Source: G020354785 sp964534745
GTDB lineage: Bacteria; Bacteroidota; Bacteroidia; Bacteroidales; UBA10428
Reading direction: 5' to 3'
Length of the DNA stretch: 64,000 nt
Assembly (NCBI GenBank): GCA_964534745.1
Contig: CAZHQW010000007.1
Location: 1-64,000 of the forward strand
Under the pieces are notes generated by a model. That model did no database searches. It was not told the DNA's origin and saw only the letters and a list, made by a program, of their open reading frames with translations. The position numbers and the translations under genes were made by a program. Within the stretch, counting starts at the first letter, position 1. The number at the start of each line of letters is the position of its first letter. This document shows, one piece after another, positions 17,768-26,503 of the stretch.

Positions 17768-18571
17768 TTAATGTTCTTTTTTCGGGCCACCTTCAGAATG
17801 CCTGGCATCACCTCCATGACCTTTTTCACCGTGGTGTGCTGGCTCGGCTGCCTTTTGCTCTTTGCCTTCCTTACCTTCCTTACCTTCTTTTTCTTCCTTA
17901 CCTTCTTTTTCTTCCTTGCCTTCCTTAGCTTCTTTTTCTTCTTTACCTTCAATTACTCCTTCAGCTTCGGCTTTTGCTGCGGCTGCTGCGGCAGCTTCCT
18001 CTTCAGCCTCAATGAAACTCCTGGCTGCAACCCTTGACGATACAATGCCTGCTACCATCACCCTGCCGGGAGCTAATATTTCAAGATTATCATATGATAA
18101 ATCAGATATCTTTATATACTGGCCTATATCGATATCTGTCATATCTATTTCGAGTGTATCGGGCATATTCTTAATTAAACCTTTGACTTTAAGGCTTCTT
18201 TTTCTTTGCCTCAGTTTTCCCCCGTTCTTTAATCCGATTGAACTGCCTGTCAGTTCTATAGGTATTTCAACAGTTGTGGGGACATCATCAAAGACCTGGA
18301 TAAAATCGATGTGCTGTATCTGGTCAGTTACAGGGTGAAACTGTATTTCACGTATAATAGCATTGTATTTATTTCCATCCAGATCCAGATTTACCGAATG
18401 AACATGATGTGTATAAACCAGGTCCTTGAAGTTGTTTTCCGGTGCCGTAAAATGAACATTACTTTCTCCCCCGTATAATACGCATGGTACGTTTCCTTCT
18501 TTTCTTAATTTCCTGGTATTATTTTTTCCTGTTTCTTTTCTTATTGTCCCCTTAATTTCTAATACTCTCAT
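17768..18571 (-). CDS. rplY: Ribosomal protein bL25 (Ctc type) with a long low-complexity tail
   Basis: 267-residue 5S-rRNA-binding protein. Residues 1-95 are the L25 domain (MRVLEIKGTIRKETGKNNTRKLRKEGNVPCVLYGG), and about 96-185 the Ctc/TL5 beta domain (QHIDFIQVFDDVPTTVEIPIELTGSSIGLKNGG onward). Residues about 186-267 are an alanine-rich stretch, then repeated Lys-Glu-Gly units (EGKEEKEGKEEKEGKEGKEG), then a His/Gly-rich end (HHGEKGHGGDARHSEGG). Tails occur on Bacteroidota L25, but this one is long and repetitive. The DNA beneath is a short tandem repeat that could vary in copy number. Confidence 0.93.
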   Translation of the reverse strand: MRVLEIKGTIRKETGKNNTRKLRKEGNVPCVLYGGESNVHFTAPENNFKDLVYTHHVHSVNLDLDGNKYNAIIREIQFHPVTDQIQHIDFIQVFDDVPTTVEIPIELTGSSIGLKNGGKLRQRKRSLKVKGLIKNMPDTLEIDMTDIDIGQYIKISDLSYDNLEILAPGRVMVAGIVSSRVAARSFIEAEEEAAAAAAAKAEAEGVIEGKEEKEAKEGKEEKEGKEEKEGKEGKEGKEQKAAEPAHHGEKGHGGDARHSEGGPKKEH

Positions 18572-18681
18572 CGTAAATGAATTTTAATAATTGTAAATAT
18601 CTGTATCCTTCTTTATGATACTGGCGATTTATAAATAATATGTGCAAAAAGTTATTCTAAAAAGGAGTGCAAATATAATAA

Positions 18682-19620
18682 TTATACAATAAAATTTTCA
18701 CTTATTGATTTATATTTATATACTTTGCTTATAACATCAGCGAAAAGATCCGCTATGGAGATCACCTTTATTTTGTCACTATGTCCCCTGAGAGGGATAG
18801 AATCAGTTACGCATACCTCTGTAATGGCTGATTTGTCAATTCTTTCGTAAGCTGGTCCGGATAAAACAGGATGAGTGATTACAACACGTATGCTTCTTGC
18901 ACCCTCTTTCTTCATAAGATTGGCTGCAAGGCATATCGTTCCTGCCGTATCAATCATGTCGTCGACTATGACAATATCCTTGTCTTTCACATCACCAATT
19001 ACCCTGATTTCTTCTACAATATTGGCTTTCTTTCTAAGCTTATAACAAATAACCATTTCTGTTTTAAGGAACCTGGCATAAGCATTTGCCCTTTTGGTAC
19101 CGCCCATATCAGGTGCAGCAATTATGAGGTTTTCAAGCTCCAGGCTTTTAATATAGGGGACAAACAATGTTGATCCGTATAAATGATCTACAGGAACATT
19201 AAAAAATCCCTGGATCTGATCGGCATGCAGATCCATGGTCATCACCCTGTCAACTCCCGATGCAGTGAGAAGATCTGCAACCAGCTTTGCTCCTATAGCA
19301 CATCTTGGTTTGTCTTTACGGTCCTGCCGGGCAAATCCCAGATACGGAATTACTGCAACAACCTGGTAGGCAGAAGCCCGCTTGGCGGCATCAACCATCA
19401 GCAGCAGCTCCATAAGGTTATCACTGGGAGGGAAAGTTGATTGTATTATAAACACTATACATCCCCTGACAGATTCTTCAAAATAAGGCTGAAATTCCCC
19501 GTCACTAAATTCCAGGACCGAAGTTTTGCCCAACTCGGCTCCAAAACTTTTTATTATTTTTTCTGCCAGGTAGGTTGTTGCCCTGCCGGCAAAAAATTTA
19601 ATAGGAGCTTTGATTTTCAT
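18682..19620 (-). CDS. prs: Ribose-phosphate pyrophosphokinase
   Basis: 312-residue enzyme making PRPP from ribose-5-phosphate and ATP, the precursor of purines, pyrimidines, histidine and NAD. Motifs: FSDGEFQPYFEESVRG near residue 40, the ATP loop with RQDRKDKPR near 100, the metal-binding DLHADQIQGFF near 130, and the PRPP-binding loop IVIVDDMIDTAGT near 220. Length is standard. It is transcribed in the same direction as rplY-pth, 110 bp upstream of rplY, and may feed the same operon. Confidence 0.97.
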   Translation of the reverse strand: MKIKAPIKFFAGRATTYLAEKIIKSFGAELGKTSVLEFSDGEFQPYFEESVRGCIVFIIQSTFPPSDNLMELLLMVDAAKRASAYQVVAVIPYLGFARQDRKDKPRCAIGAKLVADLLTASGVDRVMTMDLHADQIQGFFNVPVDHLYGSTLFVPYIKSLELENLIIAAPDMGGTKRANAYARFLKTEMVICYKLRKKANIVEEIRVIGDVKDKDIVIVDDMIDTAGTICLAANLMKKEGARSIRVVITHPVLSGPAYERIDKSAITEVCVTDSIPLRGHSDKIKVISIADLFADVISKVYKYKSISENFIV

Positions 19621-19715
19621 GGTTTTTGATTGATGGGTATTTTAATGATAATATATCGACGTAAATGTAAAAAATTAACTGCCAAATACTGCGTATTGTT
19701 ATTAAAAATAATAAT

Positions 19716-20321
19716 TTAAATTTCAACATTGCTGTTAGTGCTGACGATAAAATTTAATATTTCATCCCTGCCCGTTTTTTTCAATGAAGACGTTACGAAT
19801 ATTTTGGGCAGGGCCTGCCAGCTTTTTAACAATATGCTTTTATAGTTTGCCAGTTTTTTTTCCAGGGCATGTGCTGAAATTTTATCTGTTTTGGTAAAAC
19901 AAAGTACAAAAGGTATTTTATTGATGCCGGCCCATTCGATGAATTGCAGGTCAATAATCTGCGGATCGTGGCGGCAGTCAATCAGTATGAAAAGGCATGC
20001 CAGGTTCTTCCTTTTTATTATATAGCCGGCAATAAGAGCCATTATTTTTTTCCTGGTTTTTTTTGCGGTTTTCATATATCCGTAACCTGGCAGATCAACA
20101 AGATACCATTCATTATTTATGAGAAAATGATTTATCATCTTCGTCTTGCCCGGTGTACCCGATATTTTTGCCATATTTTTTCTGCCGGTAAGCATATTAA
20201 GCAGGGATGATTTACCAACATTTGATCTTCCTACAAAGGCGTATTCGGGGTAAGCGGACTTCGGGCAGGATTCCGGGTCCGGACTGCTTTTAATAAATCT
20301 GATTTTTTTTATAACGTTCAT
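19716..20321 (-). CDS. engB: Ribosome biogenesis GTP-binding protein EngB/YsxC
   Basis: 201-residue small GTPase needed for assembly of the large ribosomal subunit. G1 is GRSNVGKSS, G3 is DLPGYGYM, and G4 is TKTDK, with the switch region GTPGKTKMINHF between. I use the ATG at 20319-20321 (MNVIKKIRF); a TTG four codons upstream is less likely. The N-terminus IKKIRFIKSSPDPESCPKS is typical of the family. The gene lies 35 bp downstream of manA on the same strand. Confidence 0.95.
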   Translation of the reverse strand: MNVIKKIRFIKSSPDPESCPKSAYPEYAFVGRSNVGKSSLLNMLTGRKNMAKISGTPGKTKMINHFLINNEWYLVDLPGYGYMKTAKKTRKKIMALIAGYIIKRKNLACLFILIDCRHDPQIIDLQFIEWAGINKIPFVLCFTKTDKISAHALEKKLANYKSILLKSWQALPKIFVTSSLKKTGRDEILNFIVSTNSNVEI

Positions 20322-20356
20322 AAATAAAAGCAAACTTGCTTATCTCTGCCATTTCA

Positions 20357-21337
20357 TCAGTCAATATAAATTTCAAGGATCCTGGCCTCTTTCAGCGGAT
20401 TAAGATATATATTCTTTAATTCTGCAGGAATTAACAGTGATTCTCCTTTTCTTACTTTTATTGTTTCGTTTTCGTAATAGTCAATATTGAATTCTCCATC
20501 AAGGCACATATATATCACAAACGAATCCAGACTGAGAAAGTCTCTTTCAATTCTTTCACTGAAATATAACATGTTTACCGTAAAATATTTGCACTTTGCC
20601 AGTCCTGAAGGCTCATTTAATTGACAGGAGTACTCGGTTTTAATATTCTCATAGTAGTTATAATCAATTGCATCTACAGCAAGCTCGGTATGAAGTTCGC
20701 GGGGTTTACCTCCTGCGTCGAGGCGGTCGAAATCATATATTCGGTAAGTAATATCTGAGGTCTGCTGAATTTCCGCCAGCAGAACACCTGCTCCAATGGC
20801 ATGCACCCTGCCAGCAGGCAAAAATATAACATCACCCGCATTAATTTTTATATAGTTGAGAATGTCATCAAGAGCCTTATTTTCGAGATGACGCATATAT
20901 GTTTCTTTATCCAGGGCTTTATTAAAACCAACTATCAGCTCTGAATTTTTTTCAGCCTGAATGATATACCACATTTCTGTTTTGCCAAAAGAATTGTGCC
21001 TCTTCAGAGCTAATTCATCATTCGGATGCACCTGTATTGACAACTTCTCGGTTGCATCAATGAACTTTATCAAAAGAGGGAACTCATATCCAAACCTGTC
21101 GAAAATTTTATCACCAACAAGATCACCCATGTATACTTCAATCAGTTCCTGTAAATTGTTGCCTGCAAGGAATCCATTTTCAACCACGGAAATATTATTA
21201 TGCACTCCCGATATTTCCCAGCTTTCACCAGCTGAGTCAGAAGCTCCTGCTTTACCCAGCAATTCCCTTAATTTGTTTCCTCCCCATATTTTATCCTTAA
21301 ATTGAGGGATAAATTTTAGCGGATATAACCTGTTCAT
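20357..21337 (-). CDS. manA: Mannose-6-phosphate isomerase, type I
   Basis: 326-residue zinc enzyme interconverting mannose-6-phosphate and fructose-6-phosphate, used for mannose catabolism or for GDP-mannose supply. The cupin fold shows KIWGGNKLRELLG near the start, the zinc motif KLSIQVHPND with FGKTEMWYII, and the second metal site DVIFLPAGRVHAIGAGVLLAEIQQ. The short length matches the Bacillus/Bacteroidota class rather than the long E. coli form. It starts 36 bp after the Dabb gene on the same strand. Confidence 0.94.
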   Translation of the reverse strand: MNRLYPLKFIPQFKDKIWGGNKLRELLGKAGASDSAGESWEISGVHNNISVVENGFLAGNNLQELIEVYMGDLVGDKIFDRFGYEFPLLIKFIDATEKLSIQVHPNDELALKRHNSFGKTEMWYIIQAEKNSELIVGFNKALDKETYMRHLENKALDDILNYIKINAGDVIFLPAGRVHAIGAGVLLAEIQQTSDITYRIYDFDRLDAGGKPRELHTELAVDAIDYNYYENIKTEYSCQLNEPSGLAKCKYFTVNMLYFSERIERDFLSLDSFVIYMCLDGEFNIDYYENETIKVRKGESLLIPAELKNIYLNPLKEARILEIYID

Positions 21338-21373
21338 AATATTTTCTGAATTTAAACTATAATATTTACAAAC

Positions 21374-21673
21374 TTATTTCTCATAATCGACAACCACAAC
21401 ATCTTCTTTTATGCCGTTTAGCAGTCCGACCACTTTCTGGTGTTCGGGATGATCGCGGTAGATGCTGAGATCGCCTGCATCTTCAAATTCAGAGACTACA
21501 GCTAGATCATAAGCATTGGATCTCGTGCTTATATTTACACCCACATCATAGTGTTTTATCTCAGGGATCAATGATGGCAGCTTATCCAGGCTGTCTTTCA
21601 ACATAAATATTCTTTTCTTTTTTTCAGTTTCCGAGGAGGCACTGATTTTAATCATTACTATATGTACCAGCAT
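21374..21673 (-). CDS. Dabb (stress-response A/B barrel) domain protein
   Basis: 99-residue cytosolic protein opening MLVHIVMIKI, the standard start of Dabb family dimeric alpha-beta barrels. It continues with a helix (LDKLPSLIPEIKHYDVGVNI), a central strand YDLAVVSEFEDAGDL, and the HPEHQKVVGLL motif. These small ferredoxin-like barrels occur in stress-induced and polyketide-cyclising proteins, but the bacterial short forms have no assigned reaction. It is 15 bp downstream of pdxJ and probably part of the pdxJ-Dabb-manA-engB minus-strand string. Confidence 0.85.
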   Translation of the reverse strand: MLVHIVMIKISASSETEKKKRIFMLKDSLDKLPSLIPEIKHYDVGVNISTRSNAYDLAVVSEFEDAGDLSIYRDHPEHQKVVGLLNGIKEDVVVVDYEK

Positions 21674-21688
21674 AATATTCCAATTATT

Positions 21689-22402
21689 TTATTTTAACTG
21701 ATCCAGGTATAATTGTATTGTTCTTTCGAGTCCGTAATAAAGGGCATCTGAGATTAGTGCATGTCCGATAGATACTTCCTGTAGTCCGGGTACATTATCA
21801 TTAAAATATTTTAGGTTGTCAAGGTTAAGGTCATGGCCTGCATTTATATGTAACCCGCTGTTATTTGCTGCTATTGCCGCTTGAATAAAGGGATTAATAG
21901 CTTCTTCCCTGTTTTTTGAATAAGCGCTGGCATACGGTTCGGTGTATAATTCAATTCTGTCTGTTCCTGTTTTTGCAGCATCCTCAATATTTTTAAGGTT
22001 TGTGTCAACAAAGAGCGAAGTGCGTATTCCTGCCTGCCTGAAGCCGGCAACTACTTCTTTAATAAATGACATGTTATCGGAAATATCCCATCCTTTACTG
22101 GATGTCAATGCATCCGGGGGATCAGGGACCAGGGTAACCTGGTGTGGCTTTACTTCCATAACAAGGCTGACAAAAGCGGGCGAAGGATACCCCTCGATAT
22201 TGAATTCTGATGTGATAACAGGACTCATATCCCTGACATCCTGGTAGCGTATATGCCTTTCATCAGGCCTGGGATGTACAGTTATTCCCTGCGCTCCGAA
22301 TTTTTCACAATCAATAGCAGCCTGCAGTACATTAGGAATATTTCCTCCCCTGGCATTCCTTAATGTTGCAATTTTGTTTATATTTACACTTAATCTGGTC
22401 AT
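21689..22402 (-). CDS. pdxJ: Pyridoxine 5'-phosphate synthase
   Basis: 237-residue TIM-barrel enzyme closing the pyridoxine ring in the DXP-dependent vitamin B6 pathway. It begins MTRLSVNINKIATLRNARGG, and carries ITVHPRPDERHIRYQDV (active-site His and Arg), EFNIEGYPSP, HQVTLVPDPPDALTSSKGWD and ELYTEPYASAY near residue 155. It ends with the INAGHDLNLDN and EVSIGHALISDALYYGL blocks. The ATG at 22400-22402 matches the family start; an upstream in-frame extension would overlap the divergent CBS gene and adds no conserved residues. Confidence 0.96.
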   Translation of the reverse strand: MTRLSVNINKIATLRNARGGNIPNVLQAAIDCEKFGAQGITVHPRPDERHIRYQDVRDMSPVITSEFNIEGYPSPAFVSLVMEVKPHQVTLVPDPPDALTSSKGWDISDNMSFIKEVVAGFRQAGIRTSLFVDTNLKNIEDAAKTGTDRIELYTEPYASAYSKNREEAINPFIQAAIAANNSGLHINAGHDLNLDNLKYFNDNVPGLQEVSIGHALISDALYYGLERTIQLYLDQLK

Positions 22403-22476
22403 TGATAATAACTTTATCAGATGGCATTTGTTATATAACAGGAATTGCAAAATTAATAGTATTTTAAAAACAACAA

Positions 22477-23142
22477 ATGTTAGCCAAGGATTTAATATCG
22501 GATGTGATACCTGCCTTGCGCACATCGGACAGCGGACAGAAGGCCCTGTACTGGATGGATATATTTCGTATTTCTCATCTGCCCATAGTAAATAATGAAG
22601 ATTTTCTGGGTCTGATATCGGACAAGGATATTTATGATTTAAATATGGCAGATGAGCCGATAGGGAACCACAGCCTTTCGCTTTTCAGCCCATATGTTAC
22701 TCTTGACCAGCATATATTCGAGGTTATTGAACTTACTTCACGTCTTAATTTATCTGTCGTGCCCGTACTTGATCATAACAATCATTACCAGGGGCTTATT
22801 ACCATGAATCACCTTGTTCATTATTTTGGCGAACTGTCGGCCCTCAAGCAACCGGGCGGTATTATAGTACTTGAAATAAATGCCAATGATTATTCTTTGA
22901 CTGAGATAGCACAGATTGTCGAAAGTAATGATGCTAAAATACTAAGTCTTTATATAAACTCGTATTCCAACTCAATGAAGATGGAGGTTAGCATCAAAAT
23001 AAGCAGGAAAGAGCTTACTTCAATCATTCAAACTTTTAACAGGTATAATTATATAGTAAAGGCTTCCTTTATGGATGAGAATGATCTCGACAGCCTTTAC
23101 GAGAACAGGTATGAGCAGTTTATGAAATATCTCAGTATCTAA
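22477..23142 (+). CDS. Tandem CBS-domain protein
   Basis: 221-residue cytosolic protein with two CBS motifs in about residues 1-125 (ALYWMDIFRISHLPIVN ... DFLGLISDKDIYDL and LNLSVVPVLDHNNHYQGLITMNHLVHYF). An ACT-like C-terminal region follows (GGIIVLEINANDYSLTEIAQIVESND). CBS pairs bind adenosine nucleotides. The gene is a fixed neighbour of nadK in many Bacteroidota, so a nucleotide-sensing role beside NAD kinase is plausible but unproven. It starts the plus-strand envelope cluster, divergent from pdxJ. Confidence 0.88.
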   Translation: MLAKDLISDVIPALRTSDSGQKALYWMDIFRISHLPIVNNEDFLGLISDKDIYDLNMADEPIGNHSLSLFSPYVTLDQHIFEVIELTSRLNLSVVPVLDHNNHYQGLITMNHLVHYFGELSALKQPGGIIVLEINANDYSLTEIAQIVESNDAKILSLYINSYSNSMKMEVSIKISRKELTSIIQTFNRYNYIVKASFMDENDLDSLYENRYEQFMKYLSI

Positions 23143-23186
23143 TACTTTATTTTGTGTAAATTCATTATAAACAATTATCTCTTCAC

Positions 23187-24065
23187 ATGAAAATTACCAT
23201 ATACGGTAAGACTTTTAACCCTGGATTCAAACCATATATTAAAGAACTGTTTAAGAAACTTCACCAGCATAATGTTGAAATAATAGTATACAAACCTTTT
23301 CTGGATTTTATAAAGGATAAGGCAGGATTTGAAGCGGGACAGCAGGGTATTTTTATCAACCATAATGATATTAGCGATGATATAGATTTCATGATCAGCA
23401 TAGGCGGCGATGGAACATTTCTGGAGACTATACCCTTTATAAGAAACCATAACATACCTATAATAGGATTGAACTCAGGGCGCCTGGGATTTCTGGCAAA
23501 TATTTCCAAAGATGAAATATCGTCGGCCCTGCAGGCAATATTTGAAAGAGACTATCAGATTGAAAACAGGACACTAATAAAGCTTGACTCAAACAAGAAT
23601 ATTTTCGGAGACCTTAATTTTGCACTAAATGAGATAACCGTCCAGAAGAAAGAGTCACAAATGATCACGATAGATGTATACCTTAACGATGAGTTTCTTA
23701 ATACTTACTGGACGGACGGACTTATTATATCCACCCCCACAGGTTCAACAGCATACTGTTTGAGTGTCGGAGGGCCTATTGTGCTTCCGGATTCAAATAA
23801 TTTTATAATTGCACCGATAGCATCACATAATCTAACTGTAAGGCCTCTGGTTGTCCCTGATGTCGACATTATAACTTTAAAAGTGCGCAAGAGCAGGGAA
23901 AAATTTTTTATAACGGCGGATAACCGGACAAGCCTGATTGACAGCTCGGTAAAGCTGAAACTGTACAAAGCAGATTTTAAACTTAAGATGCTTAAATTGC
24001 CCAGCAATAACTTTTATAGTACGATAAGGAACAAGCTGATGTGGGGAGTGGATAAAAGAAATTAA
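23187..24065 (+). CDS. nadK: NAD kinase
   Basis: 292-residue enzyme phosphorylating NAD to NADP. Signatures are the GGDGTFLETIPF nucleotide motif near residue 73, NSGRLGFLANI, the NE motif in FALNEITVQ, and DGLIISTPTGSTAYCLSVGGPI near 180. Length is standard for bacterial NadK. It is the second gene of the plus-strand run and lies 44 bp after the CBS gene. Confidence 0.96.
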   Translation: MKITIYGKTFNPGFKPYIKELFKKLHQHNVEIIVYKPFLDFIKDKAGFEAGQQGIFINHNDISDDIDFMISIGGDGTFLETIPFIRNHNIPIIGLNSGRLGFLANISKDEISSALQAIFERDYQIENRTLIKLDSNKNIFGDLNFALNEITVQKKESQMITIDVYLNDEFLNTYWTDGLIISTPTGSTAYCLSVGGPIVLPDSNNFIIAPIASHNLTVRPLVVPDVDIITLKVRKSREKFFITADNRTSLIDSSVKLKLYKADFKLKMLKLPSNNFYSTIRNKLMWGVDKRN

Positions 24066-24156
24066 AAAAGCTTCTGCTTTGTCATAAAACCAAATTTTTA
24101 TAAATTTAATGGTTACCAATAATTGTGTATTTTTATATCAGAATAAAAAGTAAGCA

Positions 24157-24948
24157 ATGAAAAGATTTTTGTTCCTTATACTGATTACAATTTTTATATC
24201 ATTGTCACTTTATTCTCAAAGATGGAAGCTGAAAAGATATGAAGGGATACTGGGGATAGGAACAACAAACATTTTTTCGGATCTGGGAGGAAGGATTGAT
24301 GCAAGCATGTTTTTTATTGAAGATATTACTTTCAGGGATACGAGGCCTTCTTTTTATGCGGGATTACGATATAAAATAAGCCAGAAATATTCCACCAAGT
24401 TATCGTTAACATACGGATTTGGTAAAACTGAAGACTTTGAAGGTTCCAGAAATGAAGGCCGGCAGTTTCTGGCAAAAACACATCTTTTTGAAACAGCAGC
24501 GCATTTTGAGTTTTATATAATCCAGGAAGAAAAAAGGTACCGTTCGGCGGCAATGTTCAACCGCCGGGGCATGTTAAACAACTATTCGACAATAAGTCTT
24601 TATATTTTCGGAGGTATCGGTTTGACTAAGTACTGGACAAGCCTTGAGATGGAACCCAGAGCAACGGATACTTATGATGACAGGAACAGATTTATCCCTG
24701 TATTTCCGCTTGGCGCAGGATTTAAATATGTTATCAGTGATAAATGGATGGTCGGTTATGAAATTGCCGGCAGGTATACGTTTTGTGACTATATTGACGG
24801 ATTTAAACCTGCTGCATCGAAATACAATGATATATACTGGATATCTACACTAAATCTGACTTACAGAATTAAAACCTCCAGGCGCGGGCTTCCCCTGTTC
24901 TTAGACAGATATCAGACAATAAGAACAACAAGAAGGATGAGGAGATGA
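24157..24948 (+). CDS. Outer-membrane beta-barrel protein, DUF6089-like (first copy)
   Basis: 263-residue protein with a signal peptide (MKRFLFLILITIFISLSLYSQ) and a body of alternating aromatic and polar strands: ILGIGTTNIFSDLGG, FYAGLRYKISQKYSTKLSLTY, IFGGIGLTKYW, KYVISDKWMVGYEIAGRY. The pattern matches the DUF6089/OmpA-barrel-like proteins found next to nadK and uppS in Bacteroidota. No enzymatic motif is visible. It differs in sequence from the following gene, so the two are diverged paralogues or separate families with the same fold. Confidence 0.75.
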   Translation: MKRFLFLILITIFISLSLYSQRWKLKRYEGILGIGTTNIFSDLGGRIDASMFFIEDITFRDTRPSFYAGLRYKISQKYSTKLSLTYGFGKTEDFEGSRNEGRQFLAKTHLFETAAHFEFYIIQEEKRYRSAAMFNRRGMLNNYSTISLYIFGGIGLTKYWTSLEMEPRATDTYDDRNRFIPVFPLGAGFKYVISDKWMVGYEIAGRYTFCDYIDGFKPAASKYNDIYWISTLNLTYRIKTSRRGLPLFLDRYQTIRTTRRMRR

Positions 24949-25089
24949 TGATGTTCTGAAAGGGGCATATTAAGGAACTTAACATTTTTTATGATTTTTT
25001 ATGAAAAATTCTGATATTGCGCGCTAAAAACATTTTATTTTCGTTAAATAAGTTAGTCTTTACAAAATATCCTGATATTTAGGCAGTAA

Positions 25090-25731
25090 ATGAAGAGATT
25101 TTTAATGTTATTCGTGATTATCTATTGCTTAATAGCAGCAGAAGCCCAGAGAAATGACGATATTGGTATTTTTGCAGGCTCCTCATTTTACTATGGGGAC
25201 CTGAACACCAGCAGAATATTCTATTCACCCGGACTGGCAATGGGAGGTCTTTTCAGGTTTAATTTGAACAAGAGGTATGCGCTGCGTATAAATGCATACT
25301 TTACAAGGCTTTCAGCTGATCCAAATGATTTTTCTGACAGGATATATGATGTTACTGCTTCTTCATCATTCAACAAATATATATTCGATGCGGCATGCCA
25401 GGTGGAATTCAATTTTATGCCGTATATGCCCACAATGAAGAAATGGGAATATACACCTTACGTTAGCGCAGGTATCGGTTATTTCTCTATTAGCAATATA
25501 CCCGTAACTATACCATTTGGAGCAGGGCTGAAAATTAATGTCACAAGAACGATTTGTGCCGGCGTTGAATGGAGTTTCCGTAAAACATTTAACGATCTTA
25601 TAGATGACACAAGGAATGCAACCAACATTAATTCTTTAATCAATAATAATGATTGGTATTCATTTTTAGGTATTTTTGTGACTTATAAGTTTTTCAATTT
25701 TATGTCAGATTGCCCGGCTTATGATGATTAA
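25090..25731 (+). CDS. Outer-membrane beta-barrel protein, DUF6089 family (second copy)
   Basis: 213-residue exported protein with signal MKRFLMLFVIIYCLIAAEAQ, then DIGIFAGSSFYYGDLNTSRIFYSPG, a DUF6089-type opening. It continues with LNKRYALRINAYFTRLS, VEFNFMPYMPT and the closing VTYKFFNFM strand. The conserved position immediately before uppS and bamA suggests a structural role in the outer membrane, with no direct evidence. It is followed by uppS after 12 bp and so is likely in the same transcript. Confidence 0.82.
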   Translation: MKRFLMLFVIIYCLIAAEAQRNDDIGIFAGSSFYYGDLNTSRIFYSPGLAMGGLFRFNLNKRYALRINAYFTRLSADPNDFSDRIYDVTASSSFNKYIFDAACQVEFNFMPYMPTMKKWEYTPYVSAGIGYFSISNIPVTIPFGAGLKINVTRTICAGVEWSFRKTFNDLIDDTRNATNINSLINNNDWYSFLGIFVTYKFFNFMSDCPAYDD

Positions 25732-25743
25732 TATTGCGAATAG

Positions 25744-26496
25744 ATGAATCTTAAAGAACAGATAAATCCTGATAAACTACCCAGACATATTGCAATAATA
25801 ATGGATGGCAACGGGAGGTGGGCACAGAAGAGAGGAAATAACAGGGTATTCGGCCATCAGAACGGAGTTGCTGCCGTAAGGGATACTGTTGAAGCAGCTG
25901 CAGAACTGGGCATAGGTTATCTTACACTGTATGCATTCTCCACGGAAAACTGGATGCGCCCCCGTACCGAAATAGATGCGCTGATGTCTCTCCTTGTTGT
26001 TACGATCAATAAAGAGACAAAGACTTTGCAGGACAACAATGTCCGCCTGCTTACCATAGGAGATATTGAGAGCCTTCCTGATAAAGTAGGCAGATATCTG
26101 AAAAGAGCTATAGAGGACACCAGCAATAATACAGGTCTTTCCCTTATCCTGGCTTTAAGTTACAGTTCGCGGTGGGAAATTACAAATGCGGTCAAACAGA
26201 TAGCTGCAAAGGTGGAAAAGGGAGAAATAAAAGCCAGTGGCATTGACAGCACAATGTTCGAGAAATTTCTTAATACTGCAAAATTCCCGGAACCTGAATT
26301 ATTAATAAGGACAAGTGGTGAGTACAGACTAAGTAATTTTCTTCTGTGGCAGATTGCATATTCAGAATTATATTTCTCTGAAACACTTTGGCCCGATTTT
26401 AGAAGAGAACACCTTTATAAGGCAATAATCAGTTATCAGAAACGGGAAAGAAGATTTGGCAAAACAAGTTCACAAATAAAAAATGCAAATAGCTGA
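25744..26496 (+). CDS. uppS: Isoprenyl (undecaprenyl diphosphate) transferase
   Basis: 250-residue cis-prenyltransferase that builds the C55 carrier lipid for peptidoglycan and O-antigen. It has the catalytic Asp in IAIIMDGNGRWAQKRG (about residue 23), GHQNGVAAVRDTVEAA, LTLYAFSTENWMRP and the C-terminal ELLIRTSGEYRLSNFLLWQIAYSEL. The usual GGE/GD-type residues are present. Its stop lies 7 bp before the preferred bamA ATG, so the two are tightly coupled. Confidence 0.96.
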   Translation: MNLKEQINPDKLPRHIAIIMDGNGRWAQKRGNNRVFGHQNGVAAVRDTVEAAAELGIGYLTLYAFSTENWMRPRTEIDALMSLLVVTINKETKTLQDNNVRLLTIGDIESLPDKVGRYLKRAIEDTSNNTGLSLILALSYSSRWEITNAVKQIAAKVEKGEIKASGIDSTMFEKFLNTAKFPEPELLIRTSGEYRLSNFLLWQIAYSELYFSETLWPDFRREHLYKAIISYQKRERRFGKTSSQIKNANS

Positions 26497-26503
26497 GAAA
26501 GGG

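Noticed and set aside
17862..18338. Plus-strand ORF of 158 codons rich in Pro-Ser-Leu
   Set aside because: It is the mirror of the Lys-Glu-Gly repeat region and L25 domain on the other strand; low complexity makes a long open frame by chance.
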